Assembly (NCBI GenBank): GCA_946902875.1
Contig: OX336355.1
Coordinates: forward strand, 11,104,347 to 11,168,346
Direction: 5' to 3'
Source: Nematopogon swammerdamellus
Lineage: Eukaryota; Arthropoda; Insecta; Lepidoptera; Adelidae
Length of the DNA: 64,000 nucleotides
Below, piece after piece: positions 30,375-41,036 of the stretch. A program made the position numbers and the translations under genes. The notes under the pieces were generated by a model. The model did no database searches. It saw only the letters and a program-made list of their open reading frames with translations, and had not been told where the DNA came from. The stretch's first letter is position 1. Each line of letters begins with the position of its first letter.

Positions 30375-32100
30375 ATAGACACCGCTTACTAGTGTTAAGA
30401 TATAGTTTGAGAGCTAGAATAACTATAATTTAAGCTTGATAATTCTGACCACATAAAATCAAAAGTAAAAAGTAAAAGTAAATTTGTTTGTAAAAAGTAG
30501 ATTTGATCACTGTTACAATTAATTTACATCTGATATGTTCTCCCAGTCTAACGCGTAGTAAACTGTACATTTGTTTGTCCACAGTTTTAATCCTGGTATA
30601 GTGAATGTAGCGAGCGGAGGTGTACAGACTGCTCGTAGTTTGGGCTCGTCCTTGTTTATTGATAGTGGACAAATATATTTTGGCCGCAACCTGAACAAAT
30701 GTGCAGGCTTTTACAGTTATTGAATTTCTGTTTATGAGTGTACAGTCACAGAATAGATATTAGTGGTACACTTGTGTTGGTTCGAGCTCAAAATACTATG
30801 ACGATTTTTGCGTTAAACTTTTCATTTTAAACAGCATAAAATGGAGTCCAGATGTTGGACTTACTGCATAAGGTAATTTTAAATAGTCAACCTTGCACGT
30901 AGTTCTGGAAATCAACGGCGTTTTCCTTGGTCGGAGTAACATGTAAGTATTGTGCATTTTATCGATGTGTAAAAATGTATACGTGATCGATCATCCAATT
31001 TGCAGAACACCTCTTATTTTTCGAAGTGCCACATAAAATATTGCCCGTTTGCACAAATTAAGACGTAACCATTATGCAAATCCCATCACAAATCATATTA
31101 CAGCGTAATAAAGCGTTTTCCGAAAATGCGAGTTTAAAATCCTACGTCCGAATGAAAAAATTATGAGTTCACATCATCACGTGGAACCCGCCACAGAATT
31201 ATATGAATAATTTAAATCGTGTTATCAAAATAAATTGCCTGTTACCAGAGACACAATAGCGAGTTCATACTCCGCGGAATCCATGCGATCAGATGGGATT
31301 ATCTATGTTGGATAGAAAGTTAGAAACTGCCTTGGAGAAATTACTTTTAATATTGCAACATCGTGATTTTATAACTAGAGTAATGATATCAAATTAAAAA
31401 CCCTAAACAAAAACACACACACCAATAATTAAATTAGTTCACATGGAAATTCAAGAGCTTACATACATAAGAATTTAAAAACATGTGTAATAATAATCTA
31501 CCTGTCTAAATAAACCACCTAATTAAATTAACAAAACAGTTGTGGAAAATGCCCGTTTGAAGAACAAAATAACGCTTGTAGCGTTTCCACGTGTAGGATG
31601 TCTTGACTAACTCTACGTACAAAGTAGATAGTCCTTTGATTGTGGCACGCCAATGTAGTCTCCTTCAGCAGCGAGATTCGTCTCTCCGGAAACAGCTTAT
31701 CTTGTCTGTGCTTTCCGGACGGACGGCTTCTAAGGCAAAAACAAATTTTATTTAGTCATAATTATTCCTAAATAAAATAGGCTGTAATTTGAGTTTTTAT
31801 CGACTGGTTAGCTTGATTTATCGCAGATCTTACACCTAATTTTGCCCTTATCCAACCATAAATACAAAATAATGCACATATTTGTAGTCTACCTAACGTA
31901 GTGATCCCCGCGACTCTCCCCACACGATCAGGGCAGCATCAATCAATGTCGTAGATTGTGGCGCGATGTTTGACAGTTTTAAAACAGATCTTCATCCACA
32001 CTTATTACATTTGAATGTATAATCCCTCTTCCAACCCTGCGTCGCATTGTCTGTGAACAGTTACTGGATTGAAGTCACCTTGTGTTGGTTGTATTTTCCA
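30375..32100. other. AT-rich, mostly unique stretch
   Basis: No repeat or convincing gene could be supported. One donor-like GTAAGTATT at about 30943 is preceded by a possible short exon (AATCAACGGCGTTTTCC region), which is too weak to annotate. Confidence 0.35.
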
Positions 32101-32104
32101 ATAG

Positions 32105-32168
32105 TAAACCTAATAGGTGGTATGGCACCTCGCTGAGTGGTTTCGTAAGTTGCTATTAGCTGTGCCTG
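32105..32168 (+). repeat. CR1/jockey-like LINE 3' end fragment
   Basis: GGTATGGCACCTCGCTGAGT and TTAGCTGTGCCTGATGG resemble the 3' region after the reverse-transcriptase frame. The sequence is cut by the family A insertion at 32180. Confidence 0.45.
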
Positions 32169-32179
32169 ATGGTCATCAT

Positions 32180-32524
32180 ACATATACATACATACATATC
32201 ACACACGCTGAATCCCGACAATCGGGGTAAGCAGAGCAATCGGTGTTGTGCTGCAAGAACTCCGCTAAATTACACAACAGCACAACACCGACCACCACGT
32301 TTCGCAAAGTATTCGAACAAGACATCGATCGATCAAGCAGCAAGTAAGGCACGAAGAACCACCTGCTGCATGACTTGGTGGAAGTACCGTGCCAAGGTGA
32401 GAGGTGGCGAGCCTGTCGCCCTTTAGCACGGTATCTTGTCCTTACCCCTTAGTCGCCTTTTACGACATGCACGGGAAGAGATGCAGTGGGGCTATTCTTT
32501 TTAAGTACCGGCCCCACACAGTAC
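32180..32524 (-). mobile_element. SINE-like retroposon, family A, complete with TSD
   Basis: It is flanked by the perfect 11-bp repeat ATGGTCATCAT (32169-32179 and 32525-32535). It runs from the (TATG)n tail on the left to GTACTGTGTGGGGCCGG on the right (minus sense). It contains the GGTGTTGTGCTG / CAGCACAACACC inverted pair. Confidence 0.85.
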
Positions 32525-32539
32525 ATGGTCATCATCTGA

Positions 32540-33100
32540 CGGACTATTGGGCTCAGCCAATCGTGTCAGTTTCTTCATACTATATTTATTACTGTTGCGT
32601 GGCACAAATCCGGCACATATGAATTTTTATTCCTGTATAAGAAAATTTCTCATCGATATTGAAGAGAAAGAGCTCTATAGAAAAGCCACGTTTATTAAAA
32701 AATCACTCGCCAAACGAAAATTTGCAATATGCGTCCGGTCTTTCTCTCACAGGAAGTTGTTTTGTGGGTAGGCAAGAAAAAAATCACAATGGTCACTCGC
32801 AGCGGGAGGTTTCGGACAATACGCTACCCTCTTGTAAAGTCGCGTTCTCTTTGTTGTCGTCACGTACGAATTTGCAGACTACCCTCAAAATATTTTTGAA
32901 ATTCTTTTTGTAATTAAGTCTATCCCGTAGGGACATTTGAGTCTGTATATGGTGGCCCTTCATTATCTGCATATTTTCTATTCAACTAATTAGTTGAAAA
33001 CAAAATACGGAAAATATTATTACTTGGAAAAAGTCTAATCGTACGAGATTTCGAAAGTCCACGTGCAAGAATATAAGCACACACTAATATATCTTTGTGA
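32540..33100. other. Stretch without a supported gene
   Basis: A short GCCAATCGTGTCAGTTTC at about 32555 is a family B tail remnant. The overlapping small ORFs here show no recognisable protein. Confidence 0.35.
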
Positions 33101-33109
33101 AGATAAACA

Positions 33110-33235
33110 TAGAGGAAACCCTCTAAGGTAGGCTTGCCATACGTCCGGAATTGGGCCGAACCGTCCGGCATTTGGACGGCCCGTCCGGAATAGCGTCCGA
33201 TTTGTCCGGCATTTTTGCAAGATGTAAAGTTTAAC
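33110..33235. repeat. Cluster of GTCCGG motifs
   Basis: The hexamer GTCCGG or GTCCGA occurs five times within about 85 bp (for example CGTCCGGAATTGG and CCGTCCGGCATTTGG), with partial dyad symmetry. It is a local GC-rich repeat of unknown origin. A similar enrichment is seen at 63720-63900. Confidence 0.45.
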
Positions 33236-33387
33236 ATTACGCTACAGATGTGTGTAAGTATGTACGTACATATTTTTAAGTAATGGTGTACAAAATTCAA
33301 AAGTTAATCATTTTATTTAACAACCCTTTTTATTTCTGGAAACCCGGGATGGAGGCGGTTGACTACATACCTACAACGTCAATTTAA

Positions 33388-33425
33388 TTCACAACAAGCT
33401 TTTGCCCTCGGCTCCACTCGTAACA
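33388..33425 (-). repeat. Degraded Helitron 3' end
   Basis: AAGCTTTTGCCCTCGGCTCC then ACTCGT aligns with the reverse complement of the Helitron 3' terminus (GCTTTTGCCCGCGGCTTCGC). Confidence 0.45.
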
Positions 33426-33429
33426 TTTT

Positions 33430-34310
33430 CGCTACTGAGATAGGGTGATGGTTAGTATACTATACATAAATATTCATCGTATATAATGTCGATAAGTAAA
33501 GCAAGTAAAATTGAGCGTCCGGCGTGCGCGCCGTCTAGCTTCTTCAAATTCTTTGTCTATGGTTCCACTAATCAAGCAGTGAGAAATCAAAGGGATGATG
33601 ATAATGTTTCTAACATATTATTATAACAGGTCAGCCTGTAGGCCAGCAGCTTCGCCCTGCTTTTGACCCTAACATTCCTGACATTCCTGATTTCCCTGAC
33701 ATTTGACCCTATGTCTTATCGTGGTCAGATATTTATTTCTACATGTCAGAATGTATTCGTGAAACTGTTCTTAAATTTGTTCAACCTTTTTTGAGATTAC
33801 CTGTTACAGAGAGACAAATATTACTTCTTATAATATTATAAATAAACACACATGTTTTTAACGTGTCAATGTATAGTATCAAATATTACCAACAATCACA
33901 ATATGCAATGCAAGTAAATAAGGAGTTATTTCGATGCAGTAAGTAGATACTCAAGTAAAGGAAACGTCAAAGCTTTGACATCAAACTTCAGCATTAAAAC
34001 ACATTACTGGGAATCAAAGTTCTCGTCTTCATTCACGCCTGAAGGGTTTTACGTTGGCAAATACATAATTTATGAATCCACTGCGATGGTAGTGACGACT
34101 GTAAAATATTTTATAGCACCTTGCGACTTGGTGTAAGTTAGCTGGATTATTATTTTTCACAGATGCATAATGATGAATAACTCATTTATGTATATAGTTT
34201 TTTATAAAAATTAAATTTAAAATATTTATTATTTACATTTTCTCTAATGTGAAATTGAAATGTAAGCTTGAAATGTGACAATTAACAAAATATCGAATAT
34301 AAATTTATAA
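33430..34310. other. AT-rich stretch, no gene seen
   Basis: No supported feature. Confidence 0.35.
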
Positions 34311-34315
34311 CAAAG

Positions 34316-34402
34316 CTATGGACTATACGCCTGTAGACGCAGTAAGACACCTTATGGGTGCCTCTGCGCAATATGTCGCGCTTTCAATAAAAAAAAAAAA
34401 AA
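34316..34402 (+). repeat. Family G LINE 3' terminus
   Basis: AAGACACCTTATGGGTG then GTCGCGCTTTCAAT and an A run match the reverse complement of the left edges at 17108 and 41885. Only the last 85 bp or so of the element are present. Confidence 0.65.
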
Positions 34403-34404
34403 TT

Positions 34405-35185
34405 TAACCAAAAAATGGTACCTACTTAAACATCCGCTAGGAGCCGAACGTATCACTAAAATTGATTATTTATATACATGGTTACGAACATTGAAATATG
34501 AGTATTCGCAATTCCTTCTTTCATGAAATTTACATTTTTCCTCAAAATGTTCTTTGTTTAAAAATAGCCAAACATTTTCCAGCTCTTTTCATGATTCCAT
34601 AATATTATTCAACTTTTTACATGCTCAAGACGATTCAAAACTTATCCTTTACATTGCTCCAGTACTTTGCATATCTCTTTCCTTAATATTCATACGGTGT
34701 ACTTTATTTCACGTCAAACTCCGAGCTAAGTTGTGCATGTCCTTGACAAGCTGCAAGGATGCTTTCTAGGACTCTGGGGTGTCATTTTGCTTATCAACTT
34801 ACGTGAAGTCTGAAGTTTGATGTCGTGTTTTGATTTGAATTACGACTGGAATATTTGACTTAGTTCAAATGTGCAGGGATATGTTTGCAGTTTGGGTAGG
34901 TGAAACATCTACTATAGTTCTTCTGTTTATTTGGGGTGATATCTGATTCGAATTTTCAGTCACATGGCATAAGACACATAGCACATATTTATATAAATGA
35001 CGTTCGAGAGTGAAGTAAGAGTGTGGTAGGTTTTACTGTCAAATTGTATTTATTTTAGCACTAAGCATTATCATTTTCATATAATTTTCTTAGTAAAATC
35101 TCCAGGTGTCTAAAATGTCGTCCTTAAAGTATGTTTTATACATGCGTTATATATTTACGATTTTGTTATTAAATTAACTCTAATA
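34405..35185. other. AT-rich stretch, no gene seen
   Basis: No supported feature. Confidence 0.35.
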
Positions 35186-35189
35186 ATGT

Positions 35190-35310
35190 ACGAGTGCCTA
35201 CGTCGTCGTATAAATAGGCTAGACAGCCCAGTAATAGTCAGAAAATGCTGGCATGAGATCTCGCTCTGTCGATTGGTTCCTCAGAACCGCAATACATGCT
35301 GGTTTCTTAA
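35190..35310 (+). repeat. CR1/jockey-like LINE 3' end fragment
   Basis: The plus frame reads RRINRLDSPVIVRKCWHE, parallel to RINRLDSLVTVRKSA in the minus-strand piece at 6630-6982. Confidence 0.55.
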
Positions 35311-35314
35311 AAAC

Positions 35315-36090
35315 CGCTGTATTAAGTTAAAGTTTAATTTTACTGTTTATGAACTAAATAGTGGTGTAATTTAAATCAGCGCACAAGGTATACTCGTAAA
35401 ATGACAGTAAAGGATTGAAGGTACCAGTTTAACGTTTCAATATCCTTCAGGCTAGACGAAGCACCAGCGTGTTATCTGATCACCACAAACTAAACAAGTT
35501 GAGCAAATGCAATAACCTGCACCTCGTTGCACAGAGAAATGTCACAATTTCTTATAAGAGACGTCACTACACAAATTTGCTTACTTGTTGGCAATTTTGA
35601 GAATTTCATCTGAATTCACACAAGTATACGTAAGATTGGTCTGAATTTACTATCGTCACGCATGCATATTGAAAATTTAACTTTCTTCTTAAATTCTCCG
35701 TAATTTTCCATTGTTAACAATCAAAATTGATTTTGATTTTTTAGGTTCTTTTAATAATCGTCGTTTATAATCCACCTTCTTCGATTTTTCCTTTACGTTT
35801 TCCATCTAAGATTCCCAATCAACATTATTCATCTCCTCTTTATAAACATGATTGCTGTGTTGCTATGTTATGCTCTGGGCACAGGACTGGACTTATAACT
35901 GAACGCGGAAAGTAGTGAAGTTATCCACTAGTATTAGCATAACTGTATCTGGTCCCTTCCTCATCTTTCTTGATTCTATGATTTCTATTGAATTGTATTG
36001 TGTTATGTATATTTGAGAGAAAATAAAAATATCTTTCTTCCTTATCATTTCTTCATCCGTTATAACTAGGGTTCATCTCATCAATATCAT
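35315..36090. other. AT-rich stretch, no gene seen
   Basis: No supported feature. Confidence 0.35.
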
Positions 36091-36097
36091 AACCATT

Positions 36098-36208
36098 GTC
36101 CGGTATGGCATCTACCTTGTCGGAGGTGATATAGGCTAGTTGTAGCATATGCTTTGGCCCCTTCGACTCAGCCACCCATACCGGATTACTTAAAAAAAAC
36201 TGTAAGCC
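36098..36208 (+). repeat. Family C SINE tail
   Basis: TGTCCGGTATGGCATCTACC through GCCACCCATACCGGATTAC and an A run. Confidence 0.75.
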
Positions 36209-36719
36209 ATTTTTAGTTCTATACTTTGTAGAATTTATTTTTCATGTATGAAATTGTATCATATTTTTTCCAATTAGTTCTAATTCCATTTTCTATCTTA
36301 TATTTTCTAACTTAGATTCTCTGATGCTTGGAAATCCTTAGAAGCTTCGGTTCGCCATGCGCCATGTTCAAGAAACCCCCAAGGTCTCTTCTGCAACTTC
36401 GTACTCTTAGTTAAACTTCGTCCGCTGCACTGTCAGTTAATGCTCGCTGGGTCGCGAACGTTTGTTTCGAGACAATCAACGCCGTTTTACAGCACTTTGT
36501 CTTCTTAAACTGCCGCATCGAGACTGTGTTTGCACTCGTAAAGTCAATCGCGAGATCGACAACGCTTTTCAAACAAAATCCTCGGAAGTTTACTTTGTCC
36601 TAGCAAGGAGCACGAAGAGCTGTTCGGAAAGGACTGCACTGGTTAGAGGGAAATATAGGTTTTTGCGTTGAAATTCTTTTGAAATGCCTTAAGGTGCTTA
36701 TTTACTCATGCGATTTGTA

Positions 36720-36910
36720 GTTTACAACCCCCGACGCGAAAGGAGGGCTGTTATAAGTTTGACGTCCAAGTCTGTCTGTGGCATCGTTGCTCCCAAACGG
36801 ATGGGCAAACAAATAATAAAAAAGTTACTTCTCTTAGAAAGCATGAAATAAAAATTAAATTACAAACCAGGATGACCCTTAGCTATGTTTGTAATCAGGT
36901 AATCATAAGA
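36720..36910 (+). repeat. Dispersed repeat containing TTATAAGTTTGACGTCC
   Basis: GCTGTTATAAGTTTGACGTC, GTCTGTCTGTGGCATCGTTG and CTTAGCTATGTTTG form a string that I recall as common in lepidopteran genomes. The class is unknown to me. Only one copy is in the window. Confidence 0.4.
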
Positions 36911-37032
36911 TTGTCTCTGAAAAAGCTTGAAATAAAAGTTAAAATTTCAAATAAAAAAAACGGGGTCGGGCCCTTAAAAAGTCAAAAAAAAATTCGTTTA
37001 ATTATTTAAAGGCATCGGTAGACCGCTAATTG

Positions 37033-37132
37033 AATTAATTAAAGACGTCGGGGACCGCTAAGTATACTAACATATAAAAACTCATAACCGTGCGGTTATT
37101 TTCTCAGCGGTCCCCCGACGCCTTTAATAAAT
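37033..37132. repeat. Hairpin-ended repeat fragment
   Basis: AAAGACGTCGGGGACCGCT on the left is mirrored by AGCGGTCCCCCGACGCCTTT on the right, about 50 bp apart, with a smaller AACCGTGCGGTT dyad inside. Confidence 0.55.
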
Positions 37133-37587
37133 TTACTTAACAGTTCCCTGACGCCTTTCAGTAATGAAATTAAAATTATTTTTGAAATTATTCGGGTCGG
37201 GAAAATTTAAACATAGCTTTGTAATTTGAAGTGGCAATAATTAAAATTCCCACAGTATTCTTTTATGGATAGGATAAGCTAATTTCCATAGAAGCAACAC
37301 AATGCACGTGCCGTTGATAATGCGAAGTTGTAAAGCTTCCTCGTAAACTGCAGTGATACGCTGCGAAACTCTCTTGTTAGTCTTATAACCGGAGAGTGTG
37401 ATGCGACTCTATTCTGTTCTTAATGTCACATATTGCCGTTATTATATTTATTACTATATATTCCAGCATTTTTTACGTTCCGTATCGCAAAACGGTGCAA
37501 ACCGAACCTAATGGTGTGACTCATGCATCCGTCCGTCTGTCACAGGGTCATAACGTCTAGACGGTTGATCTTCCCAAGTTTTAGGTG

Positions 37588-37767
37588 ATCAAGCCGGCAG
37601 TCTGCGATCACATGGACTCCGGACCGAACCCACTGGATCAATTCAATCAGGTCAAAATTCTTGCGACTGAAACACGACACGTCCCACGTCTCGTCCGAAA
37701 GTCCATCGAAATCAAGAAGCACGACAACTTCAACCGGGAGCACTCCTTCAAGTTGACTCCGATGTAG
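37588..37767 (+). pseudogene. Penelope-type GIY-YIG endonuclease, C-terminal fragment
   Basis: The frame reads AVCDHMDSGPN, QVKILATETRHVPRLVRK and SIEIKKHDNFNREHSFKL, then a stop at 37765-37767, with NQVVAPLKRRR continuing in the same frame beyond it. The H...D, R(K)SIEI and KH.NFNRE..FKL motifs match the 20712 fragment and, from family knowledge, the second half of the GIY-YIG nuclease of Penelope-like elements. That nuclease nicks target DNA for reverse transcription. The first half of the domain and the reverse transcriptase are missing; the fragment is inactive. The opposite-strand frame at 37540-37911 is a shadow. Confidence 0.65.
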
Positions 37768-37986
37768 AATCAAGTCGTAGCGCCGCTCAAGAGAAGAAGA
37801 CACGACGGACATGGCCGACCGGTAGTGGACAGTGGACACCGTCAGCGCCATCTGCCTCACCGTCGAAATCCGGAACGCATCGGAACCTTCGTCTGTAGAG
37901 GCTACCCGCACTGGCCACCGCTACTATCTTCGTTATCGGCGCCGGACGGAGAACTGGCAGTTCTCTGGCAACCGTCGCGTAGCAGA

Positions 37987-38033
37987 GTGTTCATGACGAT
38001 GGGCCATACGTTTGGCCCGAAACGTCGAGCCAT
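37987..38033 (+). ncRNA. Hammerhead-ribozyme-like fold
   Basis: Stem I GTGTTC pairs with GAGC(C)AT (one bulged C, wobbles). The core ATGACGA (37993-37999) replaces the canonical CTGANGA. Stem II is GGGCC/GGCCC, perfect. GAAA lies at 38019-38022, then a minimal self-complementary ACGT stem III and the C before the cleavage position. One U is unpaired between core and stem II. The first core base is A, not C, which normally abolishes activity. Confidence 0.45.
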
Positions 38034-38060
38034 ATAGCTCGGAGACGAACCTGAGTAAAT

Positions 38061-38830
38061 CCTTTAAATCTAAAAAAAAAATGAAATAATAATTTGGTAA
38101 AATTCCAAAAAGGCACCGACGAATTTTAGATCAGCTGACGACGATGTCTCGGAATCAAATATTTCGTATAGATTGTTCTAATATCAGAAGACGGTAGTAA
38201 ATTTATTGGTGCAAGGCAGAGGGCATAATAGCAAAATGAATTTGGCTGCTGGCTGGGCCGGAATTTTCTAGTAGTTTTTGAAGCATGTTACGGCGTTACG
38301 CTTTGTCTCGTAAAGATGTTGCAGGATGAGGTTAGTTTGTTGAGTGAATAATTTATTGCTACTTCTACGACCAAACTTTGTTAACTCTGTGCTTGAACTT
38401 TTACAGTCAAATATTGTTGAATACAATTTTATGGATAAGCTTGATATAGGTATTATCTTTCACCGAAACAAGAAATTATAATGTTTCAAGCAAATCATCA
38501 GTTTACATTAGGATTATAACGTTTTACTTGAGGCTGGGCTCTAACAATAATTATTGTGAGTTCGCCATTGGCAAATTCGCACCGACAACAGTGGTACAAG
38601 AAACCTCGAAGACACACACCTAATGTGCAGTGATTAAAACTTTCTTCAATCATCAGCTAATCGTCCGCGATGTTGATACAGTTTACTTCAAAAGTACCCC
38701 CCACCCCCCTGCCCATACATCTGTAGAACCTTGTAAGACCCACGTTCGTTTGTCTCGTGAAGTATTTGTTGGATCACTTGTCAAGCTAGTGAATTTGACA
38801 TAGTACTTCAAGATTATCTTCATATTGGTT
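38061..38830. other. Unique-looking AT-rich stretch upstream of a possible exon
   Basis: No repeat was recognised. It could contain a promoter for the exon at 38840, but no core-promoter motif stands out. Confidence 0.3.
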
Positions 38831-38839
38831 GGTTGTGTT

Positions 38840-38918
38840 ATGGAGGCGTCGTCGAGTAGGCAATACATTATCTGGAGGATTGGAGTGCGTGTACTATTAC
38901 TGTTGGCACTCCCTGCAG
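38840..38918 (+). CDS. Possible first coding exon with signal peptide
   Basis: An ATG with G at -3 and G at +4 opens 26 codons beginning MEASSSRQYIIWR and continuing with GVRVLLLLALPA. It ends exactly at a donor-like CTGCAG/GTAGTT (exon end 38918, phase 1). The layout, a polar and basic N terminus, a leucine-rich core, then A-x-A-like small residues, is that of a cleavable signal peptide, so the gene would encode a secreted or membrane protein. The rest of the protein must lie in later exons. The candidate exons at 56178 and 57001 are on the same strand. The gene is not recognised. Without transcript data this remains a prediction; the donor is acceptable but not ideal. Confidence 0.4.
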
Positions 38919-38959
38919 GTAGTTAAGTGTGGAGAAGGGTTTGATCGTTGCTACAATTG

Positions 38960-39010
38960 GAGTAAGTAATAGAAATAGAAATAGAAATATCCTTTATTGT
39001 ACCTAAATAA
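38960..39010 (-). repeat. Probable LINE tail with (GAAATA)n
   Basis: AATAGAAATAGAAATAG then ATATCCTTTATTGTACC reads on the minus strand as GGTACAATAAAGGATATTT plus (CTATTT)n, resembling the ends at 23388 and 39935. Confidence 0.4.
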
Positions 39011-39155
39011 AAATTTTACAAAAGGCGGACTATGGAAATCTCTGCCAGCCAACCTTTCTTAATTGAAAACATAATTTAAGGTAGTAACAAAAGAAGAAAA
39101 ATGAAGGAAACTTAATACTAACGAAAGTTAATTAATTAAAGTAAACAAGCAGACG

Positions 39156-39202
39156 GCCTATGTCCAGCAGTGGACCGATACAGGCTGATGATGATGATGA
39201 TG
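39156..39202 (+). mobile_element. 47-bp LINE stub, family E, with 13-bp TSD
   Basis: Only GCCTATGTCCAGCAGTGG, ACCGATACAGGC and (TGA)n remain: the last 11 codons and tail of family E. AAACAAGCAGACG flanks it perfectly (39143-39155 and 39203-39215). It is an extreme case of 5' truncation. Confidence 0.8.
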
Positions 39203-39494
39203 AAACAAGCAGACGCCAGGCATAATATAATAATATTACATAAATATAGGGCATATTAATATACTAAATAAGAATACATAGATGCATACTTATATATGTA
39301 TTATGTACTAACAATAGATACTAGATAAATAAATTACATAAACTACTTAGATCTATAAATAATAAATAAAGTCACCTTATTCCTTGGAGATATATGTAAG
39401 ACGCTAGTAATAGCACGTGTGTATCTGCCTACGAATACATACAAGTAATGTTAGTCAAATAAACTAATATTTTAGTTTCATTTCGCTCTAACTA

Positions 39495-39650
39495 AAATTA
39501 TTTAGCAAACTGCTACAAGTGGAATCGTTATTAAAATGGCGAAAGTTCGATATTTATGGACCATTAATTCGAATCAAGAAAATAAAACTTTTTTTATATA
39601 ATTACAATTATTTTTATAAACCTGACAAGGTTGGCTACATTATCTAGCAT
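39495..39650 (+). repeat. Two-copy repeat, copy 1
   Basis: ATGGCGAAAGTTCG, TTATGGACCATTAATT and AACCTGACAAGGTTGGCTAC match 42300-42410 in order. The family is unknown. Confidence 0.5.
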
Positions 39651-39779
39651 TTACTTACATGTAGTTTAGTTTAGTATTAATTAAATTTTTTCATTGTGAT
39701 AATATTAAATTTTTCATGACCAACAATTAAATGTTCAAATTACATGTATTTTAATAAGTATTATTATTTTATCTTCCAT

Positions 39780-39935
39780 TCTCACGTTCAACTCTTTTGA
39801 TTACCTACCTACTTACATTCAAATCTCTGTTAGGGATAAGTTGCCCTTTGCACCTTATGTAAATGTTCTAATGTACTTGTTACACATTAAATGTTTCTTG
39901 GAGCAATAAAGCATTTTCTATTCTATTCTGTGTCT
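39780..39935 (+). repeat. LINE 3' UTR, family M
   Basis: TTGCACCTTATGTAAATGTT and TGTTTCTTGGAGCAATAAAG then CATTTTCTATTCTATTCT correspond to 62375-62455, where the coding remnant is still attached. Confidence 0.65.
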
Positions 39936-39939
39936 GCCT

Positions 39940-41030
39940 CCACTCTAACACAGCATCTCTACGTATTCGTGTTAGCGACAGAGCGTTGTCTTCTCTGATT
40001 TATTAGCAAACTCCTCTTGTTCAATGCTAATCGTCGGCTAAGTAGCTCTTTTCTTGATTTATGGCCTGGGATTAAAATATAATTATTTTGCTGATAGCGC
40101 CAGCGGAACCCTCGCTGCGGATGTGTTTGATTTTGCGTTGGAAATGTCGCTTTTGAGGAAGGACTAATTACTGAATGCGAATTAATGGAAAATGCTTAGG
40201 GTCTTACTTCCTTTATCTCAAAGGAATATGTTTTTCCTTTTACTTATCTAGAACACTCAATAACTTATTAAATCGATAATAATTAGACAATTCATTTCTT
40301 CAAATTTGGTAGACATCATTCGTTAGCTCTGTCTGGATATAGTACCTACATAATACGGGCGTGCCCAAGATGGTGTTTCCAGATTTGAACAAAAGAAATT
40401 CCAATACTGTGGAACAAGGCTAGAACATTTTCTAGGTGACCGAACCACTGCATCACTTTTAAATTAATATGTGTAATTTTTTTGCTTCAGGATGGGGGCG
40501 GTTTGAACCCCCATCCCCCCGACACACCAATTATTATACGTAGGTAATAATGTTTGATTGCATTTCGTAAATGTTTTTGACATGTTTTGTGAGCTCCAAA
40601 AATTGTACCTGGAATTTTATCATTTTACTTACATCTGACATTGATAAATGAAAATTCACATCTAAATTTAAATTTAGGAAATAGGTATTATCATGTTAAA
40701 AATAAAAATATTTCCTTACATAATTTCAACTACTTAAGTTTGTTTCAAAGAAGGCGATAAAGAAGCACCGTATCTCTCAATTTGGCAAATAAATTATTCA
40801 AATCCAAAGGGAGAGCGGGCGAGTGAGGGGAAACTGGAGCAAAGTGAGTTAACTCCATTCGCTTCGTCTTGTGGACGGAGACAAACTGCTGACATAGTGA
40901 CCGGGTAGTTTATCTTTTTAGACCAACACGTTGATAAATAGTTCAATTTAGCTTAATGTGATTGGGAATGTTTTTCGTATCGCACATTTCTCATGCATTT
41001 ATGTAGCATAATTGTATTTGATAAGCGTTG
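39940..41030. other. Stretch without a supported gene
   Basis: It holds a small hairpin at 40491-40515 (GATGGGGG against CCCCCATC, 9-base loop). Otherwise nothing is recognised. Confidence 0.35.
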
Positions 41031-41036
41031 TCGTCG

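Larger units (their letters stand above)
37500..38060 (+). mobile_element. Penelope-like element fragment with hammerhead-like segment
   Basis: An endonuclease remnant (37588-37767) is followed by about 220 bp of GC-rich sequence and a hammerhead-like fold at 37987-38033, ending in GAGTAAATC and an A-rich run. The order endonuclease then ribozyme-like segment repeats that at 20604-21208. The reverse transcriptase is absent. Confidence 0.65.

Noticed and set aside
36462..36671. 69-codon plus-strand ORF starting MFRDNQRRFTALCLLK
   Set aside because: No homologue is recognised, no splice signals or conserved context; treated as chance.
37540..37911. 123-codon minus-strand ORF
   Set aside because: Antisense of the Penelope-type endonuclease fragment, whose plus-strand motifs are recognisable.
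40491..40515. Terminator-like hairpin GATGGGGG/CCCCCATC
   Set aside because: Rho-independent terminators are a bacterial feature, and there is no transcription unit or T run after it.
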